A stretch of 19,151 nucleotides of DNA. Source: Candidatus Dormiibacterota bacterium (GTDB lineage Bacteria > Chloroflexota > Dormibacteria > Dormibacterales > Dormibacteraceae). Positions 6,262 through 14,013 of this stretch are shown in pieces. The notes under the pieces were generated by a model. The model was not told where the DNA came from, did no database searches, and worked only from the letters and a program-made list of their open reading frames with translations. Made by a program: the position numbers and the translations under genes. The stretch spans positions 1 to 19,151 of the forward strand of contig PLYD01000215.1 of NCBI GenBank assembly GCA_003151665.1, written 5' to 3'. Each line of letters opens with the position of its first letter. The stretch's first letter is position 1.

Positions 6262-7572
6262 GTGCAGCCCTGGCTCCGGTCGATTGCGTGCTTTGGGGCT
6301 GCTCTCAGCCTCCTGCCACTTACCGCCTGTTCGAGCGGCGGCTCCGGTCCGAAGGCCGGCATCGAGATCGGCGTCGACCTGCCGCTTTCAGGGGTCGAAG
6401 GGCGGGCCGGCACGCCAACGCTCAACGGCGTGCGCTTTTACGTACATCAACATCCGGTGCTTGACGGTTTCACAGTGGCGGTCAGCGCCCGCGACGACTC
6501 GATCAACGGCGTGCATAACGCCAAGCTCGGAGCTCAAAACATGACGGCATTCGTCAACGACCCTCTCGTGCTTGGCGTCATCGGACCATTCGACTCGAGC
6601 GTGGCCAGGGCCACCATCCCGGTCGCCAACCAGGCGCACCTGGCAATCATCAGTCCCTCAGCGAGCGACCAGTGCCTCACCAAGCCTGTGTTCGTGCCAG
6701 CCGGCCTCAGCCCGGCTCACAAAGCCGTCGCCTGCAACGAGGTCGGCCTGCCTCTGCCCGCGGACCTGCGGCCGACCAAGGTGAACAACTTCTTCCGGCT
6801 GGCCACCACCAACGATCTCGAGGGGGCCGCCGCTGCCGACTTCGGCTACAAGAACCTGCACCTCCTGCGTGTAGCGGTGCTCTCCGACCATGAGGCCTAC
6901 GGCCAGGCCCTCGCGGATGGCTTTCGGACGCGGTTCAACAAGCTGGGCGGGCTGGTCGTCCTGTACCAGGATTTCGTCCCTGCGGCGAATCTCGACCTGA
7001 GCTCGTTCTTCGCCCACGCCAAGAAGGAAGGAGCGCAGGCCGTTTATTTCGGCGGTGTCACCGCGAACCACGGCTGCTCGATCCGCGCTCAGATGGCCGG
7101 CGCGCTCGGAGCCAGTGCGCCGTATCTCGGCGGAGACGGCATCGCGGAGGACCCGGCCTGCGTGCGCGATGCCGGATCCAGCGCCTCGGGGATCTATGCC
7201 ACCGTACCCGCGATCGACCCCGAGCAGGCGCCGAACGCCAAGGCCGCGATCGCGGCGTTCAAAGCCGCGTATCCCGGCCCGTCCGACTACAGCCCTTACA
7301 CATTGCTGGCGTATGACGCGGCCGCCGTCCTGTATGACGCCATCGACAAGGCCGTCCGGGGTGCCGGTGGCAAGCTGCCCAGCCGTGCCGAGGTGGTGGC
7401 AAGGCTTGCCGCCACCACGGCTTTCGGAGGCGTCACTGGCACTTTCGGCTTCGATGCCTCAGGCGATACGACCCAACGGATTGTCTCCGTCTACGAGTCC
7501 CAAAGCTCTGACCCCATCGCCGCCTGGCCCTTGGTGGGGGCCATCGATTACAGCGTCAAGCTCCCCTATTGA
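6262..7572 (+). CDS. Branched-chain amino acid type ABC transporter substrate-binding lipoprotein (first copy)
   Basis: This is a periplasmic-binding-protein-like I (Leu/Ile/Val-binding) protein of 436 residues. It is anchored as a lipoprotein, with a hydrophobic signal and lipobox LTAC ending at Cys23, then a glycine/serine linker. The mature part starts IEIGVDLPLSG and has the family landmarks LGVIGPFDSSVARATIPVA, IISPSAS, VAVLSDHEAYGQALADGF and YTLLAYDAAAVLYDAI. The start is GTG 6262, the first start codon in a frame that matches the signal peptide. No clear Shine-Dalgarno sequence precedes it. It is a paralogue of the next gene, from which it is separated by 194 bases and an independent promoter. 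The substrate cannot be told from sequence; branched-chain amino acids, amides or other small organic solutes are possible. Confidence 0.9.
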   Translation: MQPWLRSIACFGAALSLLPLTACSSGGSGPKAGIEIGVDLPLSGVEGRAGTPTLNGVRFYVHQHPVLDGFTVAVSARDDSINGVHNAKLGAQNMTAFVNDPLVLGVIGPFDSSVARATIPVANQAHLAIISPSASDQCLTKPVFVPAGLSPAHKAVACNEVGLPLPADLRPTKVNNFFRLATTNDLEGAAAADFGYKNLHLLRVAVLSDHEAYGQALADGFRTRFNKLGGLVVLYQDFVPAANLDLSSFFAHAKKEGAQAVYFGGVTANHGCSIRAQMAGALGASAPYLGGDGIAEDPACVRDAGSSASGIYATVPAIDPEQAPNAKAAIAAFKAAYPGPSDYSPYTLLAYDAAAVLYDAIDKAVRGAGGKLPSRAEVVARLAATTAFGGVTGTFGFDASGDTTQRIVSVYESQSSDPIAAWPLVGAIDYSVKLPY

Positions 7573-7583
7573 CGCGCGGACCC

Positions 7584-7611
7584 TTGAAAGCTGAGTTGCA
7601 GCAGGTATAGT
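7584..7611 (+). promoter_or_regulatory. Sigma-70-like promoter for the second binding protein and liv genes
   Basis: TTGAAA at 7584-7589 and TATAGT at 7606-7611 are separated by 16 bases. Both boxes match the consensus at five of six positions. Transcription would begin near 7618, about 150 bases ahead of the ATG at 7767, leaving a long structured leader. Confidence 0.65.
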
Positions 7612-7685
7612 CTCCGACTGGAGTAGTGGTTCGGCCCCACGTGGCCGCGCTCGTCGTCGGCGCACTCTCGCCCCGATCGGGAAGA

Positions 7686-7744
7686 TTGGGAAGAGGACGG
7701 CGGGTGAGGGGGAGACTGAGGAAACGCCGTCCGAAGCTTCCCAA
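7686..7744 (+). promoter_or_regulatory. Two-part hairpin in the leader of the second binding-protein gene
   Basis: The outer stem is TTGGGAAG (7686-7693) with CTTCCCAA (7737-7744). The inner stem is GGACGGCG (7695-7702) with CGCCGTCC (7725-7732). All 16 pairs are Watson-Crick, broken only by an asymmetric internal loop of one base against four. The 22-base apical loop (7703-7724) is almost all purine with a GAGGGGGAG stretch. It ends 22 bases before the ATG, and the AGGGGG ribosome site lies outside it. No known riboswitch class is recognised. It may stabilise the mRNA or act as a regulatory leader. Confidence 0.6.
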
Positions 7745-7766
7745 GCAATACACAAGGGGGAACCGT

Positions 7767-9050
7767 ATGGTTCGAGGTAGGGGACTCGTAATCCTCACAT
7801 TGGCGGCGCTATTCGCATTCGCCTGCGGTGGCAGCGGTACTGGCACCACGGCAAAAGGCAGCATCAAGATCGGATCAGACTTTCCGGTCTGTACCACTGG
7901 CGGCCAGGCGACCCAGAACGGCGTGAAGTTCGCGGTCGACCAGAAGAACGCAGCTGGTGGAGTCAACGGCTTCACGATCGCATTCACGGGATTCGATGAC
8001 TGCCGGCAGGGCGCTTACTCCGCCGACGCCGGGGTCCAAAACGTCCAGACGATGCTGGGCGACCCTAAGTTCCTGGGCATGATCGGCCCTTACAACTCCG
8101 CTGTGGCAAAGGCCGAGATCCCGATCGCGGCCCCGCAGCACTTCACGATGATCAGCCCGGCCAACACCAACCCGTGCTTGACCAAGGACATCGCGGGCTG
8201 CGCTTATCACCCGCAAGACCTTCGCGCCGGCAACCCCAACAACTACTTCCGCGTTGTCACGACTGACGACTACCAGGGCCCTGCGATGGCCGACTACATG
8301 TACAAGACGCTCAATGTCCACAACATCGGCATCCTCGACGACAGCACCGTCTACGGTGTCGGAATCGCGGCAGCATTTGAGGCCGAGTTCAAGAAGCTCG
8401 GCGGGACGACGATGCACTCTGAGTACCAGAAGGCGACGACCAGCGACTGGAAGTCGATCCTGCTCAAGTTCAAGAACGCAGGCGCCACGGGCGTTTATGC
8501 GGGCGGCACCGACGACCAGAACGTGTGCATACCAGCCAAGCAGATGAAGGACATCGGCTGGGCGGTCCCCTTCGCCGGCGGTGACGGCATCGAGACCACC
8601 AACTGCATCGACGAGGCCGGGAGCAACGACCTGGCCATGGCCTCCACGTCCGCCGGCGCGGACGCCACCCAGATCCCCGGCGCCCAGGCCACGATCGCAG
8701 CATTCCGGGCTGCCTTCACCGGTGCAAACGACTTCGGCGGATACACCATGCAGGCCTACGACGCCACCAACGCACTGATGGCCGCCATCGGGCGCGCGAT
8801 CACTGACGCCAACGGTTCCACACCCACCCGCGAGCAGGTCAGGGCCGAGATGGCCAAGACCACCGGCTTCGTCGGTGTGATCGGCACCTACGACTTCGAC
8901 GCCAACGGCGACACCAGTCTGAAGATCGTCTCGATCTACCAGGTTGAGACAGTCACCGATCCGACCAAGTCAACCGGCGTCTGCGGCAAGCTCCACCCGA
9001 ACGACTGCTACGTTTGGAAGGCGCAGGTCAACTACGCGACCGGCGGCTAA
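7767..9050 (+). CDS. Branched-chain amino acid type ABC transporter substrate-binding lipoprotein (second copy)
   Basis: This is a Leu/Ile/Val-binding-protein-like receptor of 427 residues and probably the main receptor of the liv system that follows. The signal peptide runs from MVRGRGL through a hydrophobic stretch to the lipobox FAFAC, with Cys20 as the lipidated residue. Mature landmarks are IKIGSDFPVCTTGG, FLGMIGPYNSAVAKAEIPIA, ISPANTNPCLTK, IGILDDSTVYGVGIAAAF and YTMQAYDATNALMAAI. ATG 7767 is chosen because AGGGGG lies six bases before it and the signal peptide starts there. Beyond the lipid cysteine it has eight more cysteines, including GVCGKLHPNDCYVW near the C-terminus, so disulfides are likely. 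It has its own promoter and leader, and a strong hairpin separates it from livH. Confidence 0.95.
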   Translation: MVRGRGLVILTLAALFAFACGGSGTGTTAKGSIKIGSDFPVCTTGGQATQNGVKFAVDQKNAAGGVNGFTIAFTGFDDCRQGAYSADAGVQNVQTMLGDPKFLGMIGPYNSAVAKAEIPIAAPQHFTMISPANTNPCLTKDIAGCAYHPQDLRAGNPNNYFRVVTTDDYQGPAMADYMYKTLNVHNIGILDDSTVYGVGIAAAFEAEFKKLGGTTMHSEYQKATTSDWKSILLKFKNAGATGVYAGGTDDQNVCIPAKQMKDIGWAVPFAGGDGIETTNCIDEAGSNDLAMASTSAGADATQIPGAQATIAAFRAAFTGANDFGGYTMQAYDATNALMAAIGRAITDANGSTPTREQVRAEMAKTTGFVGVIGTYDFDANGDTSLKIVSIYQVETVTDPTKSTGVCGKLHPNDCYVWKAQVNYATGG

Positions 9051-9068
9051 TCTTCTAGCCCAATAGCC

Positions 9069-9099
9069 GACGAGGAGGCCCAATGCGGGCCTCCTCGTC
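9069..9099 (+). terminator. Strong 13-bp hairpin after the binding-protein gene
   Basis: GACGAGGAGGCCC (9069-9081) and GGGCCTCCTCGTC (9087-9099) pair perfectly around the five-base loop AATGC, starting 18 bases after the stop codon. A U-run does not follow. It is therefore either a partial terminator or a 3' end stabiliser that keeps the binding-protein message more abundant than the downstream permease message. Confidence 0.65.
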
Positions 9100-9110
9100 A
9101 TCAACTTCAA

Positions 9111-9125
9111 GGAGGGGGGGCACTG
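9111..9125 (+). promoter_or_regulatory. Strong ribosome binding site pointing to a possible CTG start for livH
   Basis: GGAGG at 9111-9115 is followed, after seven bases, by CTG at 9123-9125, which is in frame with livH. The conventional GTG at 9141 is 25 bases from this site and has only a weak AAGG two or three bases before it. The spacing favours CTG, which would add six residues. Confidence 0.4.
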
Positions 9126-9140
9126 GAAGCGCGCAAGGCC

Positions 9141-10187
9141 GTGAGCGGTGCCTCGGCTCTAACGAGAGTACGTTCGCTGAGGGTGGCCGGCTTGAGCCTC
9201 CCCGACGTCGGCTTCTTCATCATTTGCGCGCTGGCCATAATCGGCCTGGCCTACGAGGCCTTCACTGGTCCAACCGCCTTCGTCCAGATCTCGATCTTCG
9301 GCTTGGCGGACGGCGCCATGTACGCACTCGTGGCCCTGGGTTACACGATGGTCTACGGCATCATCGAACTGATCAACTTCGCGCACGGCGACGTTTTCAC
9401 GTTGGGCGCATACATCGGCACGGCGATCCTCGGCTTCTTCTCGTTCAATGAGAACTCGTTCACCGCGGTAAACCTGGTGGCGTTGCTGGTCGTATTTCCT
9501 GTGGTCATGCTGATCATGGGCGCCATCAACGTCGGCATCGAGCGCATCGCGTACAGGCCCCTGCGAAACGCGCCTCGCCTGGCCCCTCTCATCACCGCGA
9601 TCGGAATGTCCTTCGTGCTCGAAGGGGTCATGTTCCTGTGGCAGGGTCCGGCTACCGTCCACGTGCCGGACCTGCTTCCACACGGACCCGGCTACCAGAC
9701 CACTATCGACGGCGTCTTCATCGGCTTCAAGGATGTTTTCGTTGTCGTCACGGCAGCGATCCTGGTGACGCTGCTGGCCATCTTCATCAACCGGACTAGG
9801 CTCGGCAAAGCGATGCGCGCCACTGCGCAGGACCGCGACGCGGCGCAGTTGATGGGGATCGACATCAATCGCACGATCGCGGCCACGTTCTTCATCGGTG
9901 CGCTTCTGGCGGGCGCCGGCGGCATGATCTGGGGCCTGTACTACAACAACATCTTTTATAACCTGGGATTCCGGACAGGGCTCGTGGCATTCACGGCCGC
10001 AGTTTTCGGCGGCATCGGCAACATCCCGGGCGCAGCCATCGGTGGGCTGCTCATCGGGCTGATAGCGGCTTACAGCGATTCGTTTGTCGGCTCCAAATGG
10101 ACCGAGGTCGTCATTTTCGGAATCCTGATCGGTGTGCTGGTTTTCCGACCGACCGGTTTGCTGGGAATGAGGGTGCCCGAGAAATGA
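9141..10187 (+). CDS. livH: Branched-chain amino acid type ABC transporter permease LivH
   Basis: LivH is one of the two inner-membrane permeases of the HAAT importer. The product is 348 residues with an N-terminal cytoplasmic extension and about eight membrane segments. Signature stretches are DGAMYALVALGYTMVYGIIE and LINFAHGDVFTLGAYIG early, then IERIAYRPLRNAPRLAPLI. The ATPase-contacting loop is LGKAMRATAQDRDAAQLMGI, followed by GAGGMIWGLYY and AAVFGGIGNIPGAAIGG. It ends in a FRPTGLLG motif typical of these permeases. I give GTG 9141 as the conservative start, but a CTG at 9123 has the better ribosome site. Its TGA overlaps the livM ATG (ATGA), so the two permeases are translationally coupled. 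Confidence 0.94.
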   Translation: MSGASALTRVRSLRVAGLSLPDVGFFIICALAIIGLAYEAFTGPTAFVQISIFGLADGAMYALVALGYTMVYGIIELINFAHGDVFTLGAYIGTAILGFFSFNENSFTAVNLVALLVVFPVVMLIMGAINVGIERIAYRPLRNAPRLAPLITAIGMSFVLEGVMFLWQGPATVHVPDLLPHGPGYQTTIDGVFIGFKDVFVVVTAAILVTLLAIFINRTRLGKAMRATAQDRDAAQLMGIDINRTIAATFFIGALLAGAGGMIWGLYYNNIFYNLGFRTGLVAFTAAVFGGIGNIPGAAIGGLLIGLIAAYSDSFVGSKWTEVVIFGILIGVLVFRPTGLLGMRVPEK

Positions 10188-11461
10188 GCGAGCCTGTGGC
10201 GCGTAAGCCTCGTTTTCCGATGGCGCTCCTGCAGAGGCGGCGCATACGCGATCGCGATGCGGTGATCTATGGCGTTCTTCTGCTCCTGGCTCTCGGATTC
10301 CCGTCGGCCGTGCTCTATGCGACAGGCAGCAGCGCCCTCATCTCGCAGGCTGCAGACGCCGGAACGTACGTGTTGCTGGCCATCGGCCTCAACGTCGTGG
10401 TCGGGTTTGCCGGCCTTCTGGACCTTGGATACGCGGCCTTCTTCGCGATCGGCGCGTATACGTACGCGCTCTTTTCGTCGACTCAACTCGGCTCCTCTCC
10501 GCTCCACCAGAGCTTCCACCTGCCGTTCTGGTTGATGATCTTCGTGGGGCTGGTGGTCGCGGCTGGTGCGGGCGCGCTGCTTGGCTTCCCCACGCTCCGG
10601 CTGCGCGGCGACTACCTCGCCATCGTGACCCTTGGCTTTGGCGAGATCGTGCCGCAGCTGTCCTACAACCTCCCGCAATGGACCGGTGGTATCAACGCAA
10701 TCGGAACCATCGACCGGCCGAGCCTCCCTGCCTGGATCACCGGCCCGTGGGCAGGTGCAAACAACATTGCCATCATCCAGCCTGACACCTGCCGGCAGCT
10801 GACCAACTCCACGAAGTTCGCGCCGTGCTTCAGCTTTGGCTACGATCCAATCGCCTTCTACGTCCTCATCGTCATCACGATCATCGTCGCCGTGATCCTG
10901 GTCGGCAACCTGCAACGGTCGCGCCTGGGCCGCGCCTGGATGGCGATCCGGGAGGACGAGGTCGCAGCCGCCGCCATGGGCATCAATACGGTGACCACCA
11001 AGCTGCTTGCGTTCGCAATTGGAGCCTCGTTCAGCGGCTTCGCAGGCGCTTACTACGGGGCCAGCTTTGGGCTGGTGAGCCCTGACGATTTTCTGTTCAT
11101 CGTATCGATCACAGTGCTCGTCATGGTGGTGCTGGGGGGCATGGGCAACATCCCCGGTGTCATCGTCGGCGCCCTCGTCATCTACTTCACTCTCAACAGC
11201 TTCTTGCCCGCGCTGCCGACGGCAGTCGAATCACTCGCGAACACTGTTGGGCTTGGCTCGCTGAACGTTCAGAAGGGCAACTGGCCTGGCCTCGCCCAGG
11301 AGACTCAGCGCATCAACTTCCTGGTCTATGGACTGATCCTGGTCCTGATGATGCTTCTGCGGCCTCAGGGCATCTTTCCGAGCCGCATCCGCGAGCAGGA
11401 GCTCAAGCATGCGGCCGTGCAAGAAGAAGAGGCCGCCGTCGAGGCGGGCCACGCCTCATGA
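10184..11461 (+). CDS. livM: Branched-chain amino acid type ABC transporter permease LivM
   Basis: LivM is the second permease of the importer. The product is 425 residues with about ten membrane segments. Family landmarks are AIGLNVVVGFAGLLDLGYAA (66-85), GFPTLRLRGDYLAIVTLGFGE (134-154) and the ATPase-contacting loop SRLGRAWMAIREDEVAAAAM. FSGFAGAYYG and VLGGMGNIPGVIVGA follow, with a FRP-like LRPQGIFPSR end. A short acidic tail follows the last membrane segment. An outward-facing loop carries Cys203 and Cys215, a possible disulfide. ATG 10184 is selected because it overlaps the livH stop; the frame upstream lies inside livH. The stop overlaps the livG ATG. Confidence 0.95.
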   Translation: MSEPVARKPRFPMALLQRRRIRDRDAVIYGVLLLLALGFPSAVLYATGSSALISQAADAGTYVLLAIGLNVVVGFAGLLDLGYAAFFAIGAYTYALFSSTQLGSSPLHQSFHLPFWLMIFVGLVVAAGAGALLGFPTLRLRGDYLAIVTLGFGEIVPQLSYNLPQWTGGINAIGTIDRPSLPAWITGPWAGANNIAIIQPDTCRQLTNSTKFAPCFSFGYDPIAFYVLIVITIIVAVILVGNLQRSRLGRAWMAIREDEVAAAAMGINTVTTKLLAFAIGASFSGFAGAYYGASFGLVSPDDFLFIVSITVLVMVVLGGMGNIPGVIVGALVIYFTLNSFLPALPTAVESLANTVGLGSLNVQKGNWPGLAQETQRINFLVYGLILVLMMLLRPQGIFPSRIREQELKHAAVQEEEAAVEAGHAS

Positions 11462-12243
11462 GCCAGCCAGCAACCCCCGCCGACAATATCCTCGAGCTGA
11501 CCAATCTCACCAAGCGCTTCGGTGGCCTGATTGCGGTGGACAACGTGAGCTTGCACATCAAACGCGGTGAAGTCTTCGCTCTCATCGGGCCCAACGGCGC
11601 CGGCAAGACCACCCTCTTCAACAACGTGACCGGTCTCTTCCAGCCTACATCGGGACGGGTCGTGTTCGACGGTCATGACATCACCGGCTCCAAGCCCCAC
11701 AACGTTGCGCGCTTGGGCATCGCGCGAACGTTCCAGAACATCCGGCTCTTCAGCTTCATGTCGTGTCTTGACAACGTGCGGGTCGGCCGCAACGTCCGGA
11801 TGCATGCCAAGCTCTGGGATTCATTGTTCAAGCTGCCGGCTGAGCGGCGTGAGGAGGAGCGCGTCACGCAGGAGGCGATGGATCTTCTCGGCTTTGTCGG
11901 CATCGCGAAGCAGGCGAACCAGTACGCCCGCAATCTCCCTTATGGCCAGCAACGCCGCCTCGAGATCGCGCGCGCGTTGGCCACCGACCCCAAGCTCCTC
12001 CTCCTCGACGAGCCTGCCGCCGGGTTCACGCCACAAGAAAAGGTGGAGTTGATGGCACTCGTTGGGAAAATCCTTGAGCGCGGCATCACCGTCTTCCTCA
12101 TCGAGCACGACATGAAGGTGGTGATGGGCATCTCCCAGCGCATCGTGGTGCTCGACCACGGCGAGAAGATCGCCGAGGGCGCTCCCGACGAGGTCCGCAA
12201 GGACGCCCGCGTCATCGAAGCGTACCTGGGCAAGTCGGCGTAG
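11458..12243 (+). CDS. livG: Branched-chain amino acid type ABC transporter ATP-binding protein LivG
   Basis: LivG is the first cytoplasmic ATPase of the importer, 261 residues. The Walker A motif GPNGAGKT is at 44-51 and the Q-loop Gln93 is in RTFQNIRLF. The LivG-type signature is YGQQRRLEIARALA at about 162-175. Walker B is LLLLDEPAAG with the catalytic Glu185, and the switch histidine is His217 in LIEHDMKVV. The ATG overlaps the livM stop as ATGA, and the stop is four bases from the livF start. All catalytic residues are intact. Confidence 0.97.
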   Translation: MSQPATPADNILELTNLTKRFGGLIAVDNVSLHIKRGEVFALIGPNGAGKTTLFNNVTGLFQPTSGRVVFDGHDITGSKPHNVARLGIARTFQNIRLFSFMSCLDNVRVGRNVRMHAKLWDSLFKLPAERREEERVTQEAMDLLGFVGIAKQANQYARNLPYGQQRRLEIARALATDPKLLLLDEPAAGFTPQEKVELMALVGKILERGITVFLIEHDMKVVMGISQRIVVLDHGEKIAEGAPDEVRKDARVIEAYLGKSA

Positions 12244-12247
12244 CTGA

Positions 12248-12958
12248 ATGGCGATACTCGAGCTCGAGTCGGTCGACGCGTTCTATGGACGGATCCAGGC
12301 GTTGCGCGGCGTGTCGATAAAGGTCGACAAGGGCGAAATAGTCGCGCTGATCGGGTCCAACGGGGCCGGCAAGACCACCACGCTGCGCACGATCTCCGGG
12401 CTGATGCATCCGCAATCGGGCACCATCCGATTCGATAGTCACGACATCACGCGCACGGGGCCATCAAAGATCGTCGAGATGGGTGTTTGTCAGTCGCCCG
12501 AGGGTCGGCGTCTCTTCCCGCGCATGACCGTGGTTGACAACCTCTTCATGGGGGCGTACACGCGCAACGACAAGCCTGGCATTGCGGCCGACATGGATCG
12601 CGTTTTCACACTTTTCCCGCGGCTTAAGGAGCGACGTACCCAGATCGCAGGCACGCTGTCAGGTGGAGAGCAGCAGATGCTCGCGATGGGTCGGGCCCTC
12701 ATGGCCCGGCCGAAGCTCCTCATGCTCGACGAACCGTCCCTCGGCCTCGCCCCAATCCTGATCGAGACGATCTTCAGCATCGTGCGCGAGATCAATGCGC
12801 AGGGTACGCCCGTGCTCCTGGTCGAGCAGAACGCGTACAAAGCTCTGGAGGTCTCCCACCGCGGCTACGTGCTCGAGACAGGGAGCATCGTGCAAACGGG
12901 CACGGGCCAGGAGCTCCTCGCCTCAGAGGACGTCCAGAAAGCCTACCTCGGGATGTAG
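12248..12958 (+). CDS. livF: Branched-chain amino acid type ABC transporter ATP-binding protein LivF
   Basis: LivF is the partner ATPase of LivG, 236 residues. It has Walker A GSNGAGKT (36-43), Q-loop Gln82 (CQSPEGRRLFP), signature LSGGEQQMLAMGRAL (137-151) and Walker B LLMLDEPSLGLAP with Glu162. The switch position is Gln194 in LVEQNAYKAL rather than histidine, which is normal for LivF and makes one of the two ATP sites non-standard. It starts at ATG 12248, four bases after livG, and is the last gene of the plus-strand transport operon. Convergent minus-strand genes begin 182 bases later. Confidence 0.97.
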   Translation: MAILELESVDAFYGRIQALRGVSIKVDKGEIVALIGSNGAGKTTTLRTISGLMHPQSGTIRFDSHDITRTGPSKIVEMGVCQSPEGRRLFPRMTVVDNLFMGAYTRNDKPGIAADMDRVFTLFPRLKERRTQIAGTLSGGEQQMLAMGRALMARPKLLMLDEPSLGLAPILIETIFSIVREINAQGTPVLLVEQNAYKALEVSHRGYVLETGSIVQTGTGQELLASEDVQKAYLGM

Positions 12959-12963
12959 CCCGT

Positions 12964-12980
12964 CCCGGCTATCTGCCGGG
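12964..12980 (+). terminator. Weak hairpin just after livF
   Basis: CCCGGC (12964-12969) pairs with GCCGGG (12975-12980) across TATCT, six bases after the livF stop. It is short and no U-run follows, so it is at best a poor terminator. The rest of the 12959-13140 region between convergent genes holds no gene I can support. Confidence 0.3.
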
Positions 12981-13140
12981 CTGGTTGGCGTGGGTGTTGG
13001 CAGTGTGCTTGCCTGTGGTGGGTACAACGATGGCTGTATGTCCGCCGTTGGAGATACCTACGGACGCATCATAAGCGTACCCGCGTCCTATCAGGCACCC
13101 GCAGCACCGGCAACCTACGTATTTATGTCATTCCCACCGG

Positions 13141-13980
13141 TTACACCCGGTAGCTCGAGACGAACAGGAAGATCAGGAACGCGGCGAAGGCTCCGTATTC
13201 GACCACCACGTTGCGCGTGAAGCTGTCCTCGACCGTGTGCCTGACCAGTCCGCGATTGATGTACCAGGCGAACAGCAGCATGACCGCGAAGGTGCCCTCG
13301 TTCAGAATCAGGTAACTGGTAAGGGCGAGGATCGCCCAGGCCAGGAACATGACGACCTGGCCGACGAACAGCGCAAAGATAAACGCCCGCCGCGGGGCGA
13401 TCGCCGTCCCATTGATCCTGAAGCTGCGATATGAGGCCAGGAACGTGATGGTGAAGATCCACAGCAGCTTGAGGAGGATGTTGAACGGGATCGTCACGAC
13501 GACCAGGTAGGCGCCCGCAAGCACCAGGATCAGGATCGTTTCCTGCAGCATCATGTGCCCGCGCTTTTCGGCGCCGCGCAGCCGAAGGTAATCGAGCCGC
13601 GCCGAGAGCACGAATCCCGCACCGAAGACGGCGGTGATGAGCCCGTATTTCCAGAGCTCGGCCACTATCGGGTGGCCGGCGCTGTCACGGCCGCCGGCGA
13701 GCCCGGCCAGCGTGATCGCCCCCAGGGCGACCGGGATGTAGTGCTCGATCCTGGGGAATTCCTCGGTCCCGCGGAGGTAGCCGAGCAGCGCAGGCGCCGC
13801 CACCACCACCATGCCCAGCGCGAGCACCCACACTTGCCCTTCACCGAGCAGCTCGGACTTAAAGGCGAGGGCGATGGCCATGAGTACGACTCCCGCAAAG
13901 AGCAGGAAGCTGCGGTCGCGCTCGAGATGTACCGCGCTCGCGGCTGGCGGCGCCTTCTCAGGTGCGGGCGGGATCTTCAT
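13141..13980 (-). CDS. Multi-pass membrane protein, DUF5656-like
   Basis: The product is 279 residues. A short proline- and alanine-rich cytoplasmic start is followed by about seven or eight hydrophobic segments, near residues 26-40, 50-66, 80-95, 110-126, 146-180 (long, perhaps two), 197-220, 225-240 and 260-277. The C-terminal third (polar GLVRHTVEDSFTRNVVVEYG before a last helix) and the overall plan resemble DUF5656 membrane proteins of Chloroflexota. This is from memory and unaligned. No catalytic motif is seen. The start is ATG 13980 with a weak upstream purine tract. It lies 33 bases after the cupin gene on the same strand, so it may belong to the sugar-nucleotide operon, where a role in envelope glycan assembly is conceivable but unproven. 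Confidence 0.7.
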   Translation of the reverse strand: MKIPPAPEKAPPAASAVHLERDRSFLLFAGVVLMAIALAFKSELLGEGQVWVLALGMVVVAAPALLGYLRGTEEFPRIEHYIPVALGAITLAGLAGGRDSAGHPIVAELWKYGLITAVFGAGFVLSARLDYLRLRGAEKRGHMMLQETILILVLAGAYLVVVTIPFNILLKLLWIFTITFLASYRSFRINGTAIAPRRAFIFALFVGQVVMFLAWAILALTSYLILNEGTFAVMLLFAWYINRGLVRHTVEDSFTRNVVVEYGAFAAFLIFLFVSSYRV

Positions 13981-14013
13981 TCGACCCGAGGTAGTCTAAG
14001 CGTCGGCAAGGCC

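Noticed and set aside
7626..7766. Extended start for the second binding protein
   Set aside because: The extension is arginine-rich, falls in the hairpin leader and would bury the signal peptide. ATG 7767 has a good ribosome site and a lipoprotein signal.
13022..13068. Short plus-strand ORF reading MAVCPPLEIPTDAS
   Set aside because: It has only 14 codons, no ribosome site and no known match.
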